Part shown: piece after piece, positions 47,633 through 57,480 of the stretch | How positions within the stretch are numbered: position 1 is the stretch's first letter | Layout: the number at the start of each line of letters is the position of its first letter | Origin: an uncultured Pseudomonadota bacterium | Lineage (GTDB): Bacteria; Pseudomonadota; Gammaproteobacteria; Burkholderiales; SG8-39 | Assembly (NCBI GenBank): GCA_903909415.1 | Contig: CAIVVS010000002.1 | Location: 1-64,000 of the forward strand | Direction of reading: 5' to 3' | DNA length: 64,000 nucleotides | Made by a program: the position numbers and the translations under genes | The notes under the pieces: generated by a model | What the model saw: only the letters and a program-made list of their open reading frames with translations | What the model was told of the DNA's origin: nothing | Databases searched by the model: none

Positions 47633-48916
47633 TCAGTCTCCGGCGGCCTGTGCGGGGGGCCTGAACAGGCGCACCGTCCGTATCACCCTGTCCTGCGTCT
47701 GGACAATCTCCATGGGCACCCCGGTGATCTTCACCGAGACGCCGGACTCGGGGATGTCCTGGAGGTGCTCCAAGAGCAGCCCGTTCAGGGTTTTCGGCCC
47801 GTCCAGGGGCAGCGCCAGCCGCAGCTTGCGGTTCAACTCGCGCAGCGAACTCGCGCCCTCGACAAGGACGCTTCCCGCCTCATCCCAGGCGTAATCCTCG
47901 ATCCGCACAGGCGCGCCCGTGGTGAACTCCCCGATGATCTCCTCGATGATGTCCTCGAGGGTCACCAGTCCGAGCAGTTCGCCGTACTCGTCGACCACCA
48001 GCGCCATGCGCTGGCGGTTCTCCTGGAAATAGGTCATCTGCGAGAGCAGCGGGGTGGACGCCGGGACGTAGTAGGGTTCGGTGAGCAGACCGGCGATGCG
48101 CTCGCGGTCCAGTTCGTTGCGCTGCGCAGGATGCAATACGTGGCGCAGGTGCAGTATCCCCGCCATCCGGTCCGGGTCCCCGCGGTAGACCGGCAGGCGC
48201 GTGTGGTAGCTCGTCGCGAGCTGGCCGGTGATCGCCTCCAGGGGCGCGTCCAGGTCGATCGCCTCGATCTGCGCGCGCGGCGTCATCACGTCCTCCACGG
48301 TGACGCGCTCCAGGTCGAACAGGTTCATCAGGATGGACTGGTGCTTCTTCGGCAGGTACTGCCCTGACTCGAGCACCAGGGTCCGCAGTTCCTCCAGGGA
48401 CAGGCGTTGCGGCTGGTCGCCCGGGCGCGATTTCAGCCGGGTAATGAACAACAGGGATGACACGAACAGGTTGACGAAGGCGACCGCGTAGTAGGAGGCC
48501 TTCAGCAGCGGCTTCAGCACGTACACGACCGCGAGCGCGATCGGCTCCGGATACGATGCGCCGATGATCTTGGGCGTGATCTCGGAGAACACCAGAATCA
48601 GGAAGGTCACCACCAGCGTGCCTGCGCCCAGCGCGAACTTGTCCTCTCCGAACAGCTGGATGGTGATCACCGTCACCAGCATCGCCGAGGACGCATTCAC
48701 CAGGTTGTTGCCCAGCAGGATCACGCCCAGCAGCTTGTCGGTCTGCGCCAGCAGTTCGGACGCGATGATCGCGCCGCGGTGCCCGGCGCGCACGAGCGCC
48801 TTCAGCCTGTAGCGGTTGAGCGCCATCAGGCTCGTTTCGGCGATCGAGAAGAATCCGGACACGACCAGCAGCAGGGCCAGCAGCCCGTACAGCCATGCCA
48901 GGGGAATGTCGTCCAA
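47633..48916 (-). CDS. CNNM/HlyC-CorC family transporter with CBS domains
   Basis: A 427-residue membrane protein. The N-terminal DUF21/CNNM domain has about four helices (GFFSIAETSLMALNRYRL, LLGNNLVNASSAMLV, FSEITPKIIGA). Paired CBS domains follow (VEDVMTPRAQIEAIDLD, MALVVDEYGELLGLVTLEDIIEEIIGE), then a CorC_HlyC C-terminal domain (LREL NRKLRL region). Such proteins are linked to magnesium or cobalt efflux. It is convergent with nothing nearby and lies upstream of pilC on the same strand. Confidence 0.9.
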   Translation of the reverse strand: MDDIPLAWLYGLLALLLVVSGFFSIAETSLMALNRYRLKALVRAGHRGAIIASELLAQTDKLLGVILLGNNLVNASSAMLVTVITIQLFGEDKFALGAGTLVVTFLILVFSEITPKIIGASYPEPIALAVVYVLKPLLKASYYAVAFVNLFVSSLLFITRLKSRPGDQPQRLSLEELRTLVLESGQYLPKKHQSILMNLFDLERVTVEDVMTPRAQIEAIDLDAPLEAITGQLATSYHTRLPVYRGDPDRMAGILHLRHVLHPAQRNELDRERIAGLLTEPYYVPASTPLLSQMTYFQENRQRMALVVDEYGELLGLVTLEDIIEEIIGEFTTGAPVRIEDYAWDEAGSVLVEGASSLRELNRKLRLALPLDGPKTLNGLLLEHLQDIPESGVSVKITGVPMEIVQTQDRVIRTVRLFRPPAQAAGD

Positions 48917-48986
48917 AGCGCTTGTCGCCAGGGCAACCAGGGGAACGGCAGTTTATCGCACCGCGCACCCCGTCACCGGATTGGTC

Positions 48987-49802
48987 CTAGATGCGCCCGA
49001 GTATCACTTCCAGCACGAAGCGGCTGCCCACGTAGGCCAGCAGGAGGGTGGCGAAGCCCGCCAGCGTCCAGCGCAGCGCCTTGCGCCCTCGCCAGCCCCA
49101 GAGGTGCCGGCCCACAAGGAGGGCGGCGAATATCAGCCAGGAAATGACGGCGAACAGCGTCTTGTGGCTGAACTTCATTGCCTGGCCGAAAAGCGTTTCC
49201 GAGAATACGAAGCCGCTTGCCAGCGTCAGCGTGAGCAGGACGAATCCGGCAAGGATGACCGAGAACAGCAGGCGTTCCAGCGTGAGCAGCGGTGGCAGCG
49301 CCGCCAGAGGACCGGCCGCCGCCGCGCCGCGCAGGCGGCGCTCCAGGACCGCCATGAGAAGGGCGTGCAGCGCGGCGATGGTAAACAGCCCGTAGGCGAG
49401 CATGCCAAGCGCCAGATGGACGCGCAGTTCCAGCGCGGCGGTGGTCGGCGGGCTGAGCAGGCCGGGAAACAGCGCCGGCAGCGGCGCACACATGGCCGCT
49501 GCGGCAAGCACCGGGGCCTGCATGCCCTCCAGCCGGTAGAACAGGCTCTCGATCCAGTAGACAAGGACCGCCATCCAGATCATCACGGACAGTGCCTGGC
49601 CGAATCCGAAGCGCAGCTCCGGCGCGGCGATCACCGAGGCGTAGACCAGCTGGGTGTGCAGGGTGATCGGCACCAGCAGCGCCGCCCGCTCCCAGGTGGC
49701 CATGGGACTGGCGCTGCGCAGGTGCCAGCGGCTGTACCAGAAGTGCACGGCCAGCGCCGCATAGAGGCCAGTCAGCAGGGCGTGGGGTAAGATGCCGTCC
49801 AT
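48987..49802 (-). CDS. CcsA-like (YpjD/HemX type) inner-membrane protein
   Basis: A 271-residue protein with about eight membrane helices belonging to the cytochrome c assembly/CcsA family. Features include HTQLVYASVI, GFGQALSVMIWMAVLVYWIESLFYRLEG, LRVHLALGMLAYGLFTIAALHALLM and SHKTLFAVISWLIFAALL with GRHLWGWRGRKALRW. The conserved His residues could bind haem, as in CcsA. Start 49802 gives a standard N terminus. It is divergent from ffh (65-base gap), a common arrangement. Confidence 0.85.
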   Translation of the reverse strand: MDGILPHALLTGLYAALAVHFWYSRWHLRSASPMATWERAALLVPITLHTQLVYASVIAAPELRFGFGQALSVMIWMAVLVYWIESLFYRLEGMQAPVLAAAAMCAPLPALFPGLLSPPTTAALELRVHLALGMLAYGLFTIAALHALLMAVLERRLRGAAAAGPLAALPPLLTLERLLFSVILAGFVLLTLTLASGFVFSETLFGQAMKFSHKTLFAVISWLIFAALLVGRHLWGWRGRKALRWTLAGFATLLLAYVGSRFVLEVILGRI

Positions 49803-49867
49803 CCAATCTAGTGTACACCGGCGTACCGGCGCTCTTTCCGCGCGGCCGCCCCGGGACCATCCTGCCC

Positions 49868-51217
49868 ATGCTTGAGAACCTGACACAGCGCCTGTCGCGC
49901 GTCGTGAAGACGCTTCGCGGCGAGGCCCGCCTGACCGAGGAAAACGTCCAGGAGGCGTTGCGCGAGGTGCGCGTCGCGCTGCTCGAGGCCGACGTCGCGC
50001 TGCCGGTGGTGCGCGACTTCATCGCCAGGGTCAAGGACAAGGCGCTGGGCCAGGAAGTCGCGTCCAGCCTGACCCCCGGCCAGGCGCTGGTCGGCGTGGT
50101 GCACGACGAGCTCGCGTTGCTGATGGGTGGGGTCCATGACGGCCTGAACCTCGCGACCCGCCCGCCGGCCGTGGTGCTGATGGCCGGACTGCAGGGCTCG
50201 GGCAAGACCACGACCACCGGCAAGCTGGCGCGCATGCTGGTCGGGGACATGAAGAAGAAGGTGCTGACGGTGTCCTGCGACATCTATCGTCCGGCGGCCA
50301 TCGAGCAGCTGCGCACCGTCACCGCCCAGGCCGGCGCGGACTTCTTCGCATCCGACCCGTCGCAGAAGCCGGAGGACATCGCGCGCGGCGCGCTGGACTA
50401 TGCGCGCACCCATTACCACGACGTGCTGCTGGTCGACACCGCGGGCCGCCTGGCGGTCGACGAGCCGATGATGCGCGAGATCGCCGCGCTGCACGCGCTG
50501 CTTTCCCCGTCGGAGACCCTGTTCGTGGTCGATTCGATGCAGGGCCAGGACGCGGTCAACGTGGCGCGCGCGTTCAACGAGGCGCTCCCGCTGACCGGCG
50601 TTGTGCTGACCAAGCTCGATGGCGATTCCCGCGGCGGCGCGGCGCTGTCGGTGCGTGCCGTCACAGGCAAGCCGATCAAGTTCGCGGGCACCGGGGAGAA
50701 ACTGGAAGGACTGGAACCGTTCCACCCCGACCGCATGGCCTCACGCATACTGGGCATGGGCGACGTCCTGTCGCTGGTCGAGGATGCGCGCAAGTCGATC
50801 GACCTGGACGAGGCCAAGAAGCTCGCCGACAAGGTCCGCAAGGGCAAGGGCTTCGACCTGGAGGACTTCAAGCAGCAGGTCGCCCAGATGCGCAAGATGG
50901 GCGGGCTGTCGGCGATGCTGGACAAGCTGCCGGCCCACCTGGCGCAGGCGGCGCAGTCCTCGCAGGTCGATGAGCGCCAGATCGGCCGGCTGGAGGGCAT
51001 CATCAATTCCATGACCCGGGAGGAGCGCGCCAAGCCCGAGTTGATCAAGGCCTCGCGCAAGCGGCGCATCGCCACCGGGGCGGGCGTCAGCGTCCAGGAG
51101 GTCAACCGCCTGCTCAACCAGTTCGAGCAGATGCAGAAGATGATGAAGCAGATGCAAAAAGGCGGCATGGCCAAGATGATGCGGGCCATGAAGGGCATGA
51201 TGCCCGGCATGCGCTGA
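49868..51217 (+). CDS. ffh: signal recognition particle protein Ffh
   Basis: A 449-residue SRP GTPase. The N domain begins MLENLTQRLSRVVKTLRGEARLTEENVQ, followed by G-domain motifs GLQGSGKTTTTGKLA (G107 onward), DTAGRL and TKLDGDSRGGAALS. A methionine-rich M domain ends MMKQMQKGGMAKMMRAMKGMM, which binds signal sequences and 4.5S RNA. An in-frame extension upstream of 49868 is rejected because this Met gives the family N terminus. Confidence 0.96.
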   Translation: MLENLTQRLSRVVKTLRGEARLTEENVQEALREVRVALLEADVALPVVRDFIARVKDKALGQEVASSLTPGQALVGVVHDELALLMGGVHDGLNLATRPPAVVLMAGLQGSGKTTTTGKLARMLVGDMKKKVLTVSCDIYRPAAIEQLRTVTAQAGADFFASDPSQKPEDIARGALDYARTHYHDVLLVDTAGRLAVDEPMMREIAALHALLSPSETLFVVDSMQGQDAVNVARAFNEALPLTGVVLTKLDGDSRGGAALSVRAVTGKPIKFAGTGEKLEGLEPFHPDRMASRILGMGDVLSLVEDARKSIDLDEAKKLADKVRKGKGFDLEDFKQQVAQMRKMGGLSAMLDKLPAHLAQAAQSSQVDERQIGRLEGIINSMTREERAKPELIKASRKRRIATGAGVSVQEVNRLLNQFEQMQKMMKQMQKGGMAKMMRAMKGMMPGMR

Positions 51218-51297
51218 CCGCGAGTTCTCCCCGGCCCGGGCGCCGGGGGGCCCGAAACAGCCCCGAAACGGCCCTGTCCGGGCGATTCCTGCCGGAC

Positions 51298-51327
51298 TTG
51301 CGGAAAACGCCCAAAACCCATTAAAAT
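51298..51327 (+). promoter_or_regulatory. promoter of the rpsP-rimM-trmD-rplS operon
   Basis: TTGCGG (51298-51303) and TAAAAT (51322-51327) are 18 bases apart, 91 bases before rpsP. A CCCCGGC/GCCGGGG hairpin at 51229-51248 follows the ffh stop, upstream of this promoter. Confidence 0.55.
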
Positions 51328-51417
51328 CACGGTCTTTTTTCGATCCGGCCCGGTTTCGGGTCGCCCGTTCCCGGGCGGCCGGCACCGCGTAACCGGCAAT
51401 CTGAACCGGGGAACCTC

Positions 51418-51669
51418 ATGGTTGTTATTCGACTCGCCCGTGGCGGCGCGCACAAGCGTCCGTTCTATAGCGTCGTGGTGGCGGATTCGCGCAAGGCCGC
51501 GACCGGCCGTTTCATCGAGCGCGTGGGCTTTTACGACGTCAAGGCACCGGAAGGCCGCGAGAAATTCCGCGTCGCCACCGACCGCCTGACCTTCTGGCAG
51601 GGCCAGGGCGCGCAGATGTCACCCACCGTGGCCCGGTTGGTCAAGCAGTTTGCGCCCAAGCCCGCCTGA
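51418..51669 (+). CDS. rpsP: 30S ribosomal protein S16
   Basis: An 83-residue ribosomal protein beginning [20 protein letters not shown] and containing [19 protein letters not shown], the standard bS16 pattern. It is the first gene of the classical rpsP-rimM-trmD-rplS operon. GGGGAACC sits just before the ATG. Confidence 0.97.
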   Translation: MVVIRLARGGAHKRPFYSVVVADSRKAATGRFIERVGFYDVKAPEGREKFRVATDRLTFWQGQGAQMSPTVARLVKQFAPKPA

Positions 51670-51715
51670 CGGCGGGCCGCGCGCAGGCGTCGGCCGCGAA
51701 CCGCTGGCTGGTGCC

Positions 51716-52291
51716 GTGAAGGACAAGGAACAGGCGGTAGCCGGGCGGCAGGACGCATCGGCAACCGCGGAAGCAACCGGGGATTCCGGCGGCAGGCAGT
51801 TGATCCGCATGGGACGCATCCTCGGGGCCTTCGGGATCAAGGGCTGGGTCAAGGTGGACCCCTACGGCTCGCCGGCGGGACTGGCGGGCAGCCTGGAGTG
51901 GTGGATAGAGCAGCACGGCAGCTGGCGCAGGTTCCCGGTGGCCGAGACCGAGGCGCATGACCGCACGGTCGTGGCACGGCCGCAAGGATGCGATGACCGG
52001 GACGTGGCGGCGGCCTACCGCGGCTGCGACGTGGCGCTGGAACGATCGGCGTTCCGCACCCCGGCCAAGGACGAGTACTACCAGGCCGACCTGGTCGGGC
52101 TGGACGTGGTGAACATGCAGGGCGACTGGATCGGGCGCTTGGGCGGCTGGTTCAGCAACGGGGCGCACGAGGTGATGCGCCTCGAAGGGCCCGGCGGAGT
52201 CGAAAGGCTGTTGCCCTTCGTGCCGGCGGTGGTGAAGGCGGTCGACCCGGAGCGCAAGCGGATCGAGGTCGACTGGGGAGCGGATTGGTGA
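51716..52291 (+). CDS. rimM: 16S rRNA processing protein RimM
   Basis: A 191-residue ribosome maturation factor binding S19. The RimM domain starts [19 protein letters not shown], and the PRC-barrel domain includes [24 protein letters not shown] and [13 protein letters not shown]. About 30 residues precede the conserved start, so GTG 51716 is a tentative choice among several non-ATG codons; an ATG at 51650 would overlap rpsP. The 3' end overlaps trmD. Confidence 0.93.
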   Translation: MKDKEQAVAGRQDASATAEATGDSGGRQLIRMGRILGAFGIKGWVKVDPYGSPAGLAGSLEWWIEQHGSWRRFPVAETEAHDRTVVARPQGCDDRDVAAAYRGCDVALERSAFRTPAKDEYYQADLVGLDVVNMQGDWIGRLGGWFSNGAHEVMRLEGPGGVERLLPFVPAVVKAVDPERKRIEVDWGADW

Positions 52292-53043
52292 TGCGGTTCG
52301 ACTGCATCACGCTGTTTCCGGAAATGTTTTCGGCAGTGGCCGGCGCGGGTGTCACGCGCCGGGCGCTGGAGCAGGGACGCTGGCAGCTCGGACTGTGGAA
52401 TCCGCGTGATTTCACCGACGACGAACGGCGTACCGTGGACGACCGGCCCTACGGCGGCGGCCCCGGGATGGTGATGATGGCCGGGCCGCTGGAAAAGGCG
52501 ATCCGGGCCGCGCGCGAGGCGTCCGCAGTGGACGCGGCGGGCGGGGCGGCGAAGGTGGTGTACCTGTCGCCGCAGGGCGCGGCGCTGGACCAGGAACGGG
52601 TCGAGCGCTACGCGGCAGGACCCGGACTGGTGTTGCTGTGCGGACGCTATGAAGGGGTGGACGAGCGGCTGATCGAACGCGTCGTCGACGAGGAAGTTTC
52701 GATCGGGGATTACGTGATCTCCGGGGGCGAGCTGGCGGCGATGGTCTTGATCGACGCCTGCGTGCGGTTGCTGCCGGGGGTGCTGGGCGACGAACAGTCG
52801 GCGCAGCAGGACTCGTTCAACGACGGCCTGCTGGACTGCCCGCAGTTCACCCGCCCGGAGGTGTACGAGGGAATGCCGGTGCCGCCGGTGCTGCTGTCGG
52901 GGCACCACGCGGACATCGCGCGCTGGCGGCGGATGCAGTCGCTGGGGCGGACCGGGGAGCGCAGGCCGGAGTTGCTGGCGCGCCGCGGGCTGGACGAGAC
53001 GGATTTGCGCCTGCTGGAGCAGTACCGGCGGGAACGGAAGTGA
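52291..53043 (+). CDS. trmD: tRNA (guanine37-N1)-methyltransferase TrmD
   Basis: A 250-residue SPOUT methyltransferase forming m1G37. It begins [27 protein letters not shown], with [17 protein letters not shown], the knot segment [36 protein letters not shown] and [15 protein letters not shown]. Start ATG 52291 overlaps the rimM stop by one base; TTG and GTG codons just upstream are in frame. Confidence 0.96.
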   Translation: MRFDCITLFPEMFSAVAGAGVTRRALEQGRWQLGLWNPRDFTDDERRTVDDRPYGGGPGMVMMAGPLEKAIRAAREASAVDAAGGAAKVVYLSPQGAALDQERVERYAAGPGLVLLCGRYEGVDERLIERVVDEEVSIGDYVISGGELAAMVLIDACVRLLPGVLGDEQSAQQDSFNDGLLDCPQFTRPEVYEGMPVPPVLLSGHHADIARWRRMQSLGRTGERRPELLARRGLDETDLRLLEQYRRERK

Positions 53044-53115
53044 AGTGGCGGTACGGTACGGCGCAGTTTGATTCAGACACGCAACAACCACGAAGCAATG
53101 AGCGGAGCAATGAGC

Positions 53116-53517
53116 ATGAACCTGATCCAGAAACTCGAGCAGGAAGAGATCGCCCGGCTGGGCAAGAAGCTGCCTGAATTCGCCCCTGGCGACACCGTGG
53201 TGGTCAGCGTGAACGTGGTCGAAGGCGAGCGCAAGCGCGTCCAGGCCTACGAAGGCGTGGTCGTCGCCAAGAAAAACCGCGGCCTGAACTCCGCGTTCAC
53301 GGTGCGCAAGGTGTCCTCCGGTGAAGGCGTGGAGCGCACGTTCCAGACCTACTCGCCGCTGATCGCCAGCGTCGAGGTCAAGCGCCGCGGCGCCGTGCGC
53401 CGCGCCAAGCTGTACTACATGCGCCAGCGTTCGGGCAAGTCGGCGCGCATCCGCGAGAAGATCAGCGAGAAGATCCGCGACAAGTCTCCGGTGGCCGCGG
53501 CGTCCCCGGCGCAGTAA
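53116..53517 (+). CDS. rplS: 50S ribosomal protein L19
   Basis: A 133-residue ribosomal protein beginning [22 protein letters not shown] and containing [50 protein letters not shown] and [19 protein letters not shown]. Start 53116 has GGAG at good spacing; ATGs at 53098 and 53110 are also in frame. The last 12 residues are an Ala/Pro tail beyond the usual end. Confidence 0.96.
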   Translation: MNLIQKLEQEEIARLGKKLPEFAPGDTVVVSVNVVEGERKRVQAYEGVVVAKKNRGLNSAFTVRKVSSGEGVERTFQTYSPLIASVEVKRRGAVRRAKLYYMRQRSGKSARIREKISEKIRDKSPVAAASPAQ

Positions 53518-53538
53518 GCGCCAGGACCGCACGACAGG

Positions 53539-53560
53539 AAGGGGCGCTTCGGCGCCCCTT
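53539..53560 (+). terminator. terminator of the rpsP-rplS operon
   Basis: AAGGGGCGC (53539-53547) and GCGCCCCTT (53552-53560) pair perfectly around a TTCG tetraloop, followed by CTCGTTTGTC. It lies 21 bases after the rplS stop. Confidence 0.75.
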
Positions 53561-53725
53561 CTCGTTTGTCCTTCGGCGTTGTCCCGCGGCGTTGTCCCGC
53601 ACAGGTTCTTCCTCCCGCGGGATGTCCCGCGTGTTCGCGGCGGCCCCCGCAGTGCCAGGAACGGGCTTGCGGCGGCGGCACCCGCGTTTGCCATAATGCG
53701 GGTCCACCGCAACAGGAATGTTCCC

Positions 53726-54727
53726 ATGAGCGATCCGCTGGCCATCGACATCCACACCCACGTCGTCCCCGGGGAGTTTCCGCGCTACCTCGGCAAGCGG
53801 CAGAACGTGCCCTGGCCGTCGATGGCGCCGGCGCAGCCCTGCCACTGCCACGTGATGATCTCGGGCAAGGTCTACCGCACGGTGCACCAGAGCTGCTGGC
53901 GCACCGAGGACCGCACCGCGGACATGGATGCGCGCGCCATCGGCGTGCAGTGCCTGTCGCCGATGCCCGAGCTGCTGTCCTATTGGCTGCCCGCCGACGA
54001 CGCACAGGTGCTCATCCGCTACATCAACGACCAGATAGCCGGCATGGTGGCGCGCGGCAACGGGCGCTTCATCGGCCTGGGCGGCGTGCCGCTGCAGGAC
54101 GTGGACCTCGCGATACGCGAGCTCGAGTACCTGATGAACGACCTGAAGTTCGCCGGCGTGGAGATCTCCACCCACATCGACGGCGTGCCGATCGGCGACG
54201 CGCGCCTGGAGCCGTTCTTCGACGCCTGCGAGCGCCTCGGCGCGGCGGTGTTCGTGCACGCGCTGCACCCTGCCGGCGCCGACCGCATCGTCGGGCCGGT
54301 GGCCGAGCAGGCGGTGGCGTTCCCGGGCGAGGTCGCGCTGGGCATCGCCTCGATGATCACTGGCGGCATGGCCGAGCGCCACCCGAACCTGCGCATCGCC
54401 TTCAGCCATGGCGGTGGCGCCTTCGCCGTGCTGCTGCCCCGCCTCGCGCACGCCTGGAACATCCAGCCCAAGTTCAAGGAATCGCTGCCCCAGGACCCGG
54501 CGGTCTACGCGAAGCGCTTTTTCTACGACACGGTGGTGTTCGATCCCGCGCTGCTGCGCCACGTGATCGCAACTTACGGCCGCACCCAGGTCTGCGCCGG
54601 CAGCGACTACCCCTTCAGCATGGGCGACCTTGACCCTGTGAAGACCATCAAGGCGGCCGGCCTGGACGACGAGACCCGCGGGCTGGTGCTGGCGGGCAAC
54701 GCGCTGCGCTTCCTCGGCCGCGCGTGA
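53726..54727 (+). CDS. amidohydrolase family protein (ACMSD-like, amidohydrolase 2)
   Basis: A 333-residue TIM-barrel metal enzyme. Ligand motifs are H10 and H12 (IDIHTH), VFVHALHP for the third His, FSHGGG, and the Asp in AGSDYPF. These match the decarboxylase/hydrolase branch containing aminocarboxymuconate semialdehyde decarboxylase. AGGAA precedes ATG 53726 at 8 bases. It lies alone between the L19 terminator and a small exported protein. The substrate is unknown; a ring-cleavage product or hydroxybenzoate decarboxylation would fit the family. Confidence 0.85.
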   Translation: MSDPLAIDIHTHVVPGEFPRYLGKRQNVPWPSMAPAQPCHCHVMISGKVYRTVHQSCWRTEDRTADMDARAIGVQCLSPMPELLSYWLPADDAQVLIRYINDQIAGMVARGNGRFIGLGGVPLQDVDLAIRELEYLMNDLKFAGVEISTHIDGVPIGDARLEPFFDACERLGAAVFVHALHPAGADRIVGPVAEQAVAFPGEVALGIASMITGGMAERHPNLRIAFSHGGGAFAVLLPRLAHAWNIQPKFKESLPQDPAVYAKRFFYDTVVFDPALLRHVIATYGRTQVCAGSDYPFSMGDLDPVKTIKAAGLDDETRGLVLAGNALRFLGRA

Positions 54728-54822
54728 CCTGGTTCACGCCGGCGCGCCGGTCCGCTACCCCGGGCAGCGCCTACGCGCTACACTTTCCCGGGGTCGCGAG
54801 TCTGCGGCCGGGAGCCCGCAGC

Positions 54823-55224
54823 ATGAACATCCGCACTCTGGCCGTCACCGCGTTCACCGCCGCCGCCATCGCGTGGCTGTCGCTGGGCGCCACCAGCGCG
54901 CTCGCGCAGAAGAAGATGTACCGCTGCGGCAGCCAGTACCAGGATCGTCCCTGCGAGGCCGGCACCCCCGCGCAGCCCGCGGCCAAGTCCGCCGAGAAAT
55001 CGGTCAATGCCATGAACCAGGCAACGCCCGCGGCAGCCGGCACGCAGCGCACCGCCGCCGAGGAGCGCGCGCTCCAGCAGCGCCAGATCCGCTGCGAGAA
55101 CTACGGCCGCCAGCGCGATGAACTGGTCGAACGCAGGAAGGGCATGGTCGCCGGCGGCGGCGCCGACAGCATGACCTCGCAGGTCAAGGTGCTGGAGAGC
55201 CGCATGCAGTCCGACGGCTGCTGA
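54823..55224 (+). CDS. small exported DUF4124-like protein, function unknown
   Basis: A 133-residue protein with a signal peptide (helix about residues 6-25, likely cut after SALA, before QKKMYRC). The mature start KKMYRCGSQYQDRPCEAG resembles the DUF4124 pattern, with further Cys residues near RCENYG and at the C terminus (SDGC). The middle is Ala/Gln-rich with a helical AEERALQQRQIRCEN segment. Paired cysteines suggest periplasmic disulfides. Its role is unknown. GGGAG precedes the ATG. Confidence 0.65.
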   Translation: MNIRTLAVTAFTAAAIAWLSLGATSALAQKKMYRCGSQYQDRPCEAGTPAQPAAKSAEKSVNAMNQATPAAAGTQRTAAEERALQQRQIRCENYGRQRDELVERRKGMVAGGGADSMTSQVKVLESRMQSDGC

Positions 55225-55343
55225 TCCGCCCGCGGCGCACGCCCGGCAACCGCAGCCCGGCGGCCGGGTCCCTGACGGTCATTGCGCACCGCGGCGTGCC
55301 CGCGCCAGGTGCAATCCTTCGCGCCCCGCAACGGGGGCTGCGG

Positions 55344-55349
55344 TAAAAT
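55344..55349 (+). promoter_or_regulatory. possible -10 box (TAAAAT) for the ribB operon
   Basis: TAAAAT lies 26 bases before the ribB ATG in an otherwise GC-rich gap. No good -35 is seen. The gap 55225-55375 shows no FMN-riboswitch (RFN) conserved blocks. Confidence 0.35.
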
Positions 55350-55375
55350 CACCGGCTTCGCAAGGAATCCATCGC

Positions 55376-56521
55376 ATGGCCCCATCACTGCCCGGCCTTT
55401 CACCGGTCGACGACATCATCGAGGACATCCGCGCGGGTCGGATGGTCATCCTGGTCGACGACGAGGACCGCGAGAACGAGGGCGACCTCATCATCGCGGC
55501 CGAGAAGGTCACGCCGGAGGCGGTGAACTTCATGGCCAAGTGGGGTCGCGGCCTGGTCTGCCTGACGCTCACGGAGCAGCGCTGCGCACAGCTCAACCTG
55601 CCGCTGATGGTGCAGGACAACCGCGCGCCGCACCGCACCGCGTTCACCGTGTCGATCGAGGCGGCCGAAGGCGTGACCACCGGCATCTCGGCGCAGGACC
55701 GCGCGCGCACCGTGCTGGCCGCCGTCGCGAAGGACGCCCGCCCGGCCGACATCGTGCAGCCCGGCCACATCTTCCCGCTGATGGCGCAGGGCGGCGGCGT
55801 GCTGATGCGCGCCGGTCACACTGAGGCCGGCTGCGACCTCGCCATGCTCGCGGGCCTGGAGCCCGCCGGCGTGATCTGCGAGGTGCTCAAGGACGACGGC
55901 ACCATGGCGCGCCTGCCCGACCTGCTCGAGTTCGGCCGCGAGCACGGCATCCGCATCGGCACCATCGCCGACCTGATCCAGTACCGCAGCCGGCACGAGT
56001 CGCTGGTGCGGCGCGTGACCGAGCGCGTGATCCAGACCTCGCAGGGCCCGTTCCGCCTGGTCGCCTACCTCGAGAAATCCGGCGGGGAGACCCACCTCGC
56101 GCTGCTGCGCGGCGAGATCGACGCGCAGGCCGAGACCCTGGTGCGCGTGCACGAGCCGCTGTCCATCATCGACCTGCTCGACCGCGGCGACACCGGCCAC
56201 TCCTGGACCGTGCACGAGTCGCTGCGCGCGATCGCCGAGGCCGGCAGCGGGGTGATGGTGATGCTCAACTGCGGCGAGTCCACCTCGCAGCTGCTCGACC
56301 GAATCGCGCCGACCTCGCGCCCGCGCGTCACCGGCCGCACCGAGTTCCTCACCTACGGCATCGGCGCGCAGATCCTCAAGGACCTGGGCGTGGGGCGCAT
56401 GCGCCTGCTGGCCGCGCCGCGCAAGATGCCCTCCATGGCCGGCTTCGGCCTGGAAGTCGCCGGCCACCTCGAATTCACCGCGCGTGACGGGGCCGCCCCG
56501 CCGGCGCGCCCGAAAGGCTGA
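55376..56521 (+). CDS. ribB: 3,4-dihydroxy-2-butanone 4-phosphate synthase with a degenerate GTP cyclohydrolase II-like C-terminal domain
   Basis: A 381-residue protein. Residues 1 to about 205 form an intact RibB domain with [12 protein letters not shown] (metal/substrate loop), [12 protein letters not shown] and the [12 protein letters not shown] motif. The C-terminal half aligns in length with GTP cyclohydrolase II but lacks its zinc-binding Cys cluster: after [18 protein letters not shown] no CRCDCG-like motif follows. It should therefore make only the four-carbon precursor of riboflavin; the second domain may be structural. ribH and nusB follow. Confidence 0.9.
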   Translation: MAPSLPGLSPVDDIIEDIRAGRMVILVDDEDRENEGDLIIAAEKVTPEAVNFMAKWGRGLVCLTLTEQRCAQLNLPLMVQDNRAPHRTAFTVSIEAAEGVTTGISAQDRARTVLAAVAKDARPADIVQPGHIFPLMAQGGGVLMRAGHTEAGCDLAMLAGLEPAGVICEVLKDDGTMARLPDLLEFGREHGIRIGTIADLIQYRSRHESLVRRVTERVIQTSQGPFRLVAYLEKSGGETHLALLRGEIDAQAETLVRVHEPLSIIDLLDRGDTGHSWTVHESLRAIAEAGSGVMVMLNCGESTSQLLDRIAPTSRPRVTGRTEFLTYGIGAQILKDLGVGRMRLLAAPRKMPSMAGFGLEVAGHLEFTARDGAAPPARPKG

Positions 56522-56523
56522 AC

Positions 56524-57015
56524 GTGAACGACATCAAACCGCGCCGGGATGGCGCAGGGCTGCGCGTGGGCATCGTGCGCGCGCGCTTCAACGAGAACAT
56601 CGGCATGGCCGAGCTGGAAGCCTGCCATGCGCGCCTGCTGGAGCTGGGCGTGCACGACCGCGACATCACCGTGGCCAGCGTTCCCGGCGCGCTCGAGATC
56701 CCGCTGGTGCTGCAGCGCCTCGCGGCCACCGGCACGTTCGACGCGCTGGTCGCGCTCGGGGCGGTGATACGCGGCGAGACCTACCATTTCGAGCTGGTGT
56801 CCAATGAATGCGGCGCCGGCATCACGCAGGTGCAGCTGGACAGCGGCATTCCCGTGGCCAACGGCGTGCTCACCACCGAGAACGACGAGCAGGCCGAGGT
56901 GCGCGCGCCGGTGAAGGGGCGCGACTGCGCCGATGCGGCGGTGGAAATGGCGAGGCTGCTCTCGCGCATCGGGCAGGAACACGCGCCATCGCGCTTTCCG
57001 GCGCCGGGGCAATGA
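56524..57015 (+). CDS. ribH: 6,7-dimethyl-8-ribityllumazine synthase RibH
   Basis: A 163-residue enzyme joining the ribB product and the pyrimidine to form lumazine. Motifs are [39 protein letters not shown] (including the catalytic His) and [11 protein letters not shown]. Start GTG 56524 is 2 bases after ribB. The stop overlaps nusB by 4 bases. Confidence 0.96.
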   Translation: MNDIKPRRDGAGLRVGIVRARFNENIGMAELEACHARLLELGVHDRDITVASVPGALEIPLVLQRLAATGTFDALVALGAVIRGETYHFELVSNECGAGITQVQLDSGIPVANGVLTTENDEQAEVRAPVKGRDCADAAVEMARLLSRIGQEHAPSRFPAPGQ

Positions 57016-57443
57016 GGTCCGCGCGCAGGCGCTCGCGCGAATACGCGGTCCAGGGCCTGTACGCCTGGCTGATGACGCATGACGCCGTCGGCGGCATCGA
57101 GGCCGGGCTGATGGGCGACAAGGACTTCGAGAAGGCCGACGCGGCGATGTTCACCCGCCTGCTGCGGGGGGCCGTCGGCGTGGCCCCGGAACTGGACGGG
57201 GTGCTCGCGCCCGCGCTGGACCGCAAGCCCGATGAACTGTCGCCGGTGGAGCATGCCATCCTGCTGCTGGCGGCCTTCGAGCTGCGCGACACGCCCGAGG
57301 TGCCCTACCGCGTGATCATCAACGAGGCGGTGGAGCTGGCCAAGTCCTTCGGCGGCACCGACGGCCACAAGTACGTCAACGGCGTGCTCGACAAGCTCGC
57401 CCGCAGCCTGCGCGCCCACGAAGCCGCGCGCGCGCGCGCCTGA
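57012..57443 (+). CDS. nusB: transcription antitermination factor NusB
   Basis: A 143-residue all-helical protein binding boxA RNA with NusE. It begins [21 protein letters not shown], and later has [54 protein letters not shown]. Start ATG lies in the ribH stop. The ribH-nusB-thiL order is widely conserved. Confidence 0.96.
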   Translation: MRSARRRSREYAVQGLYAWLMTHDAVGGIEAGLMGDKDFEKADAAMFTRLLRGAVGVAPELDGVLAPALDRKPDELSPVEHAILLLAAFELRDTPEVPYRVIINEAVELAKSFGGTDGHKYVNGVLDKLARSLRAHEAARARA

Positions 57444-57480
57444 ACCGCGGCGCACGCCGCCCGACCCGGCGCCGACCGCG

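Noticed and set aside
51650..51715. Upstream ATG start for rimM
   Set aside because: It would overlap rpsP by 20 bases, has no ribosome site and adds residues not shared with RimM.
55225..55375. FMN riboswitch upstream of ribB
   Set aside because: The conserved RFN sequence blocks are not visible in the 151-base gap.
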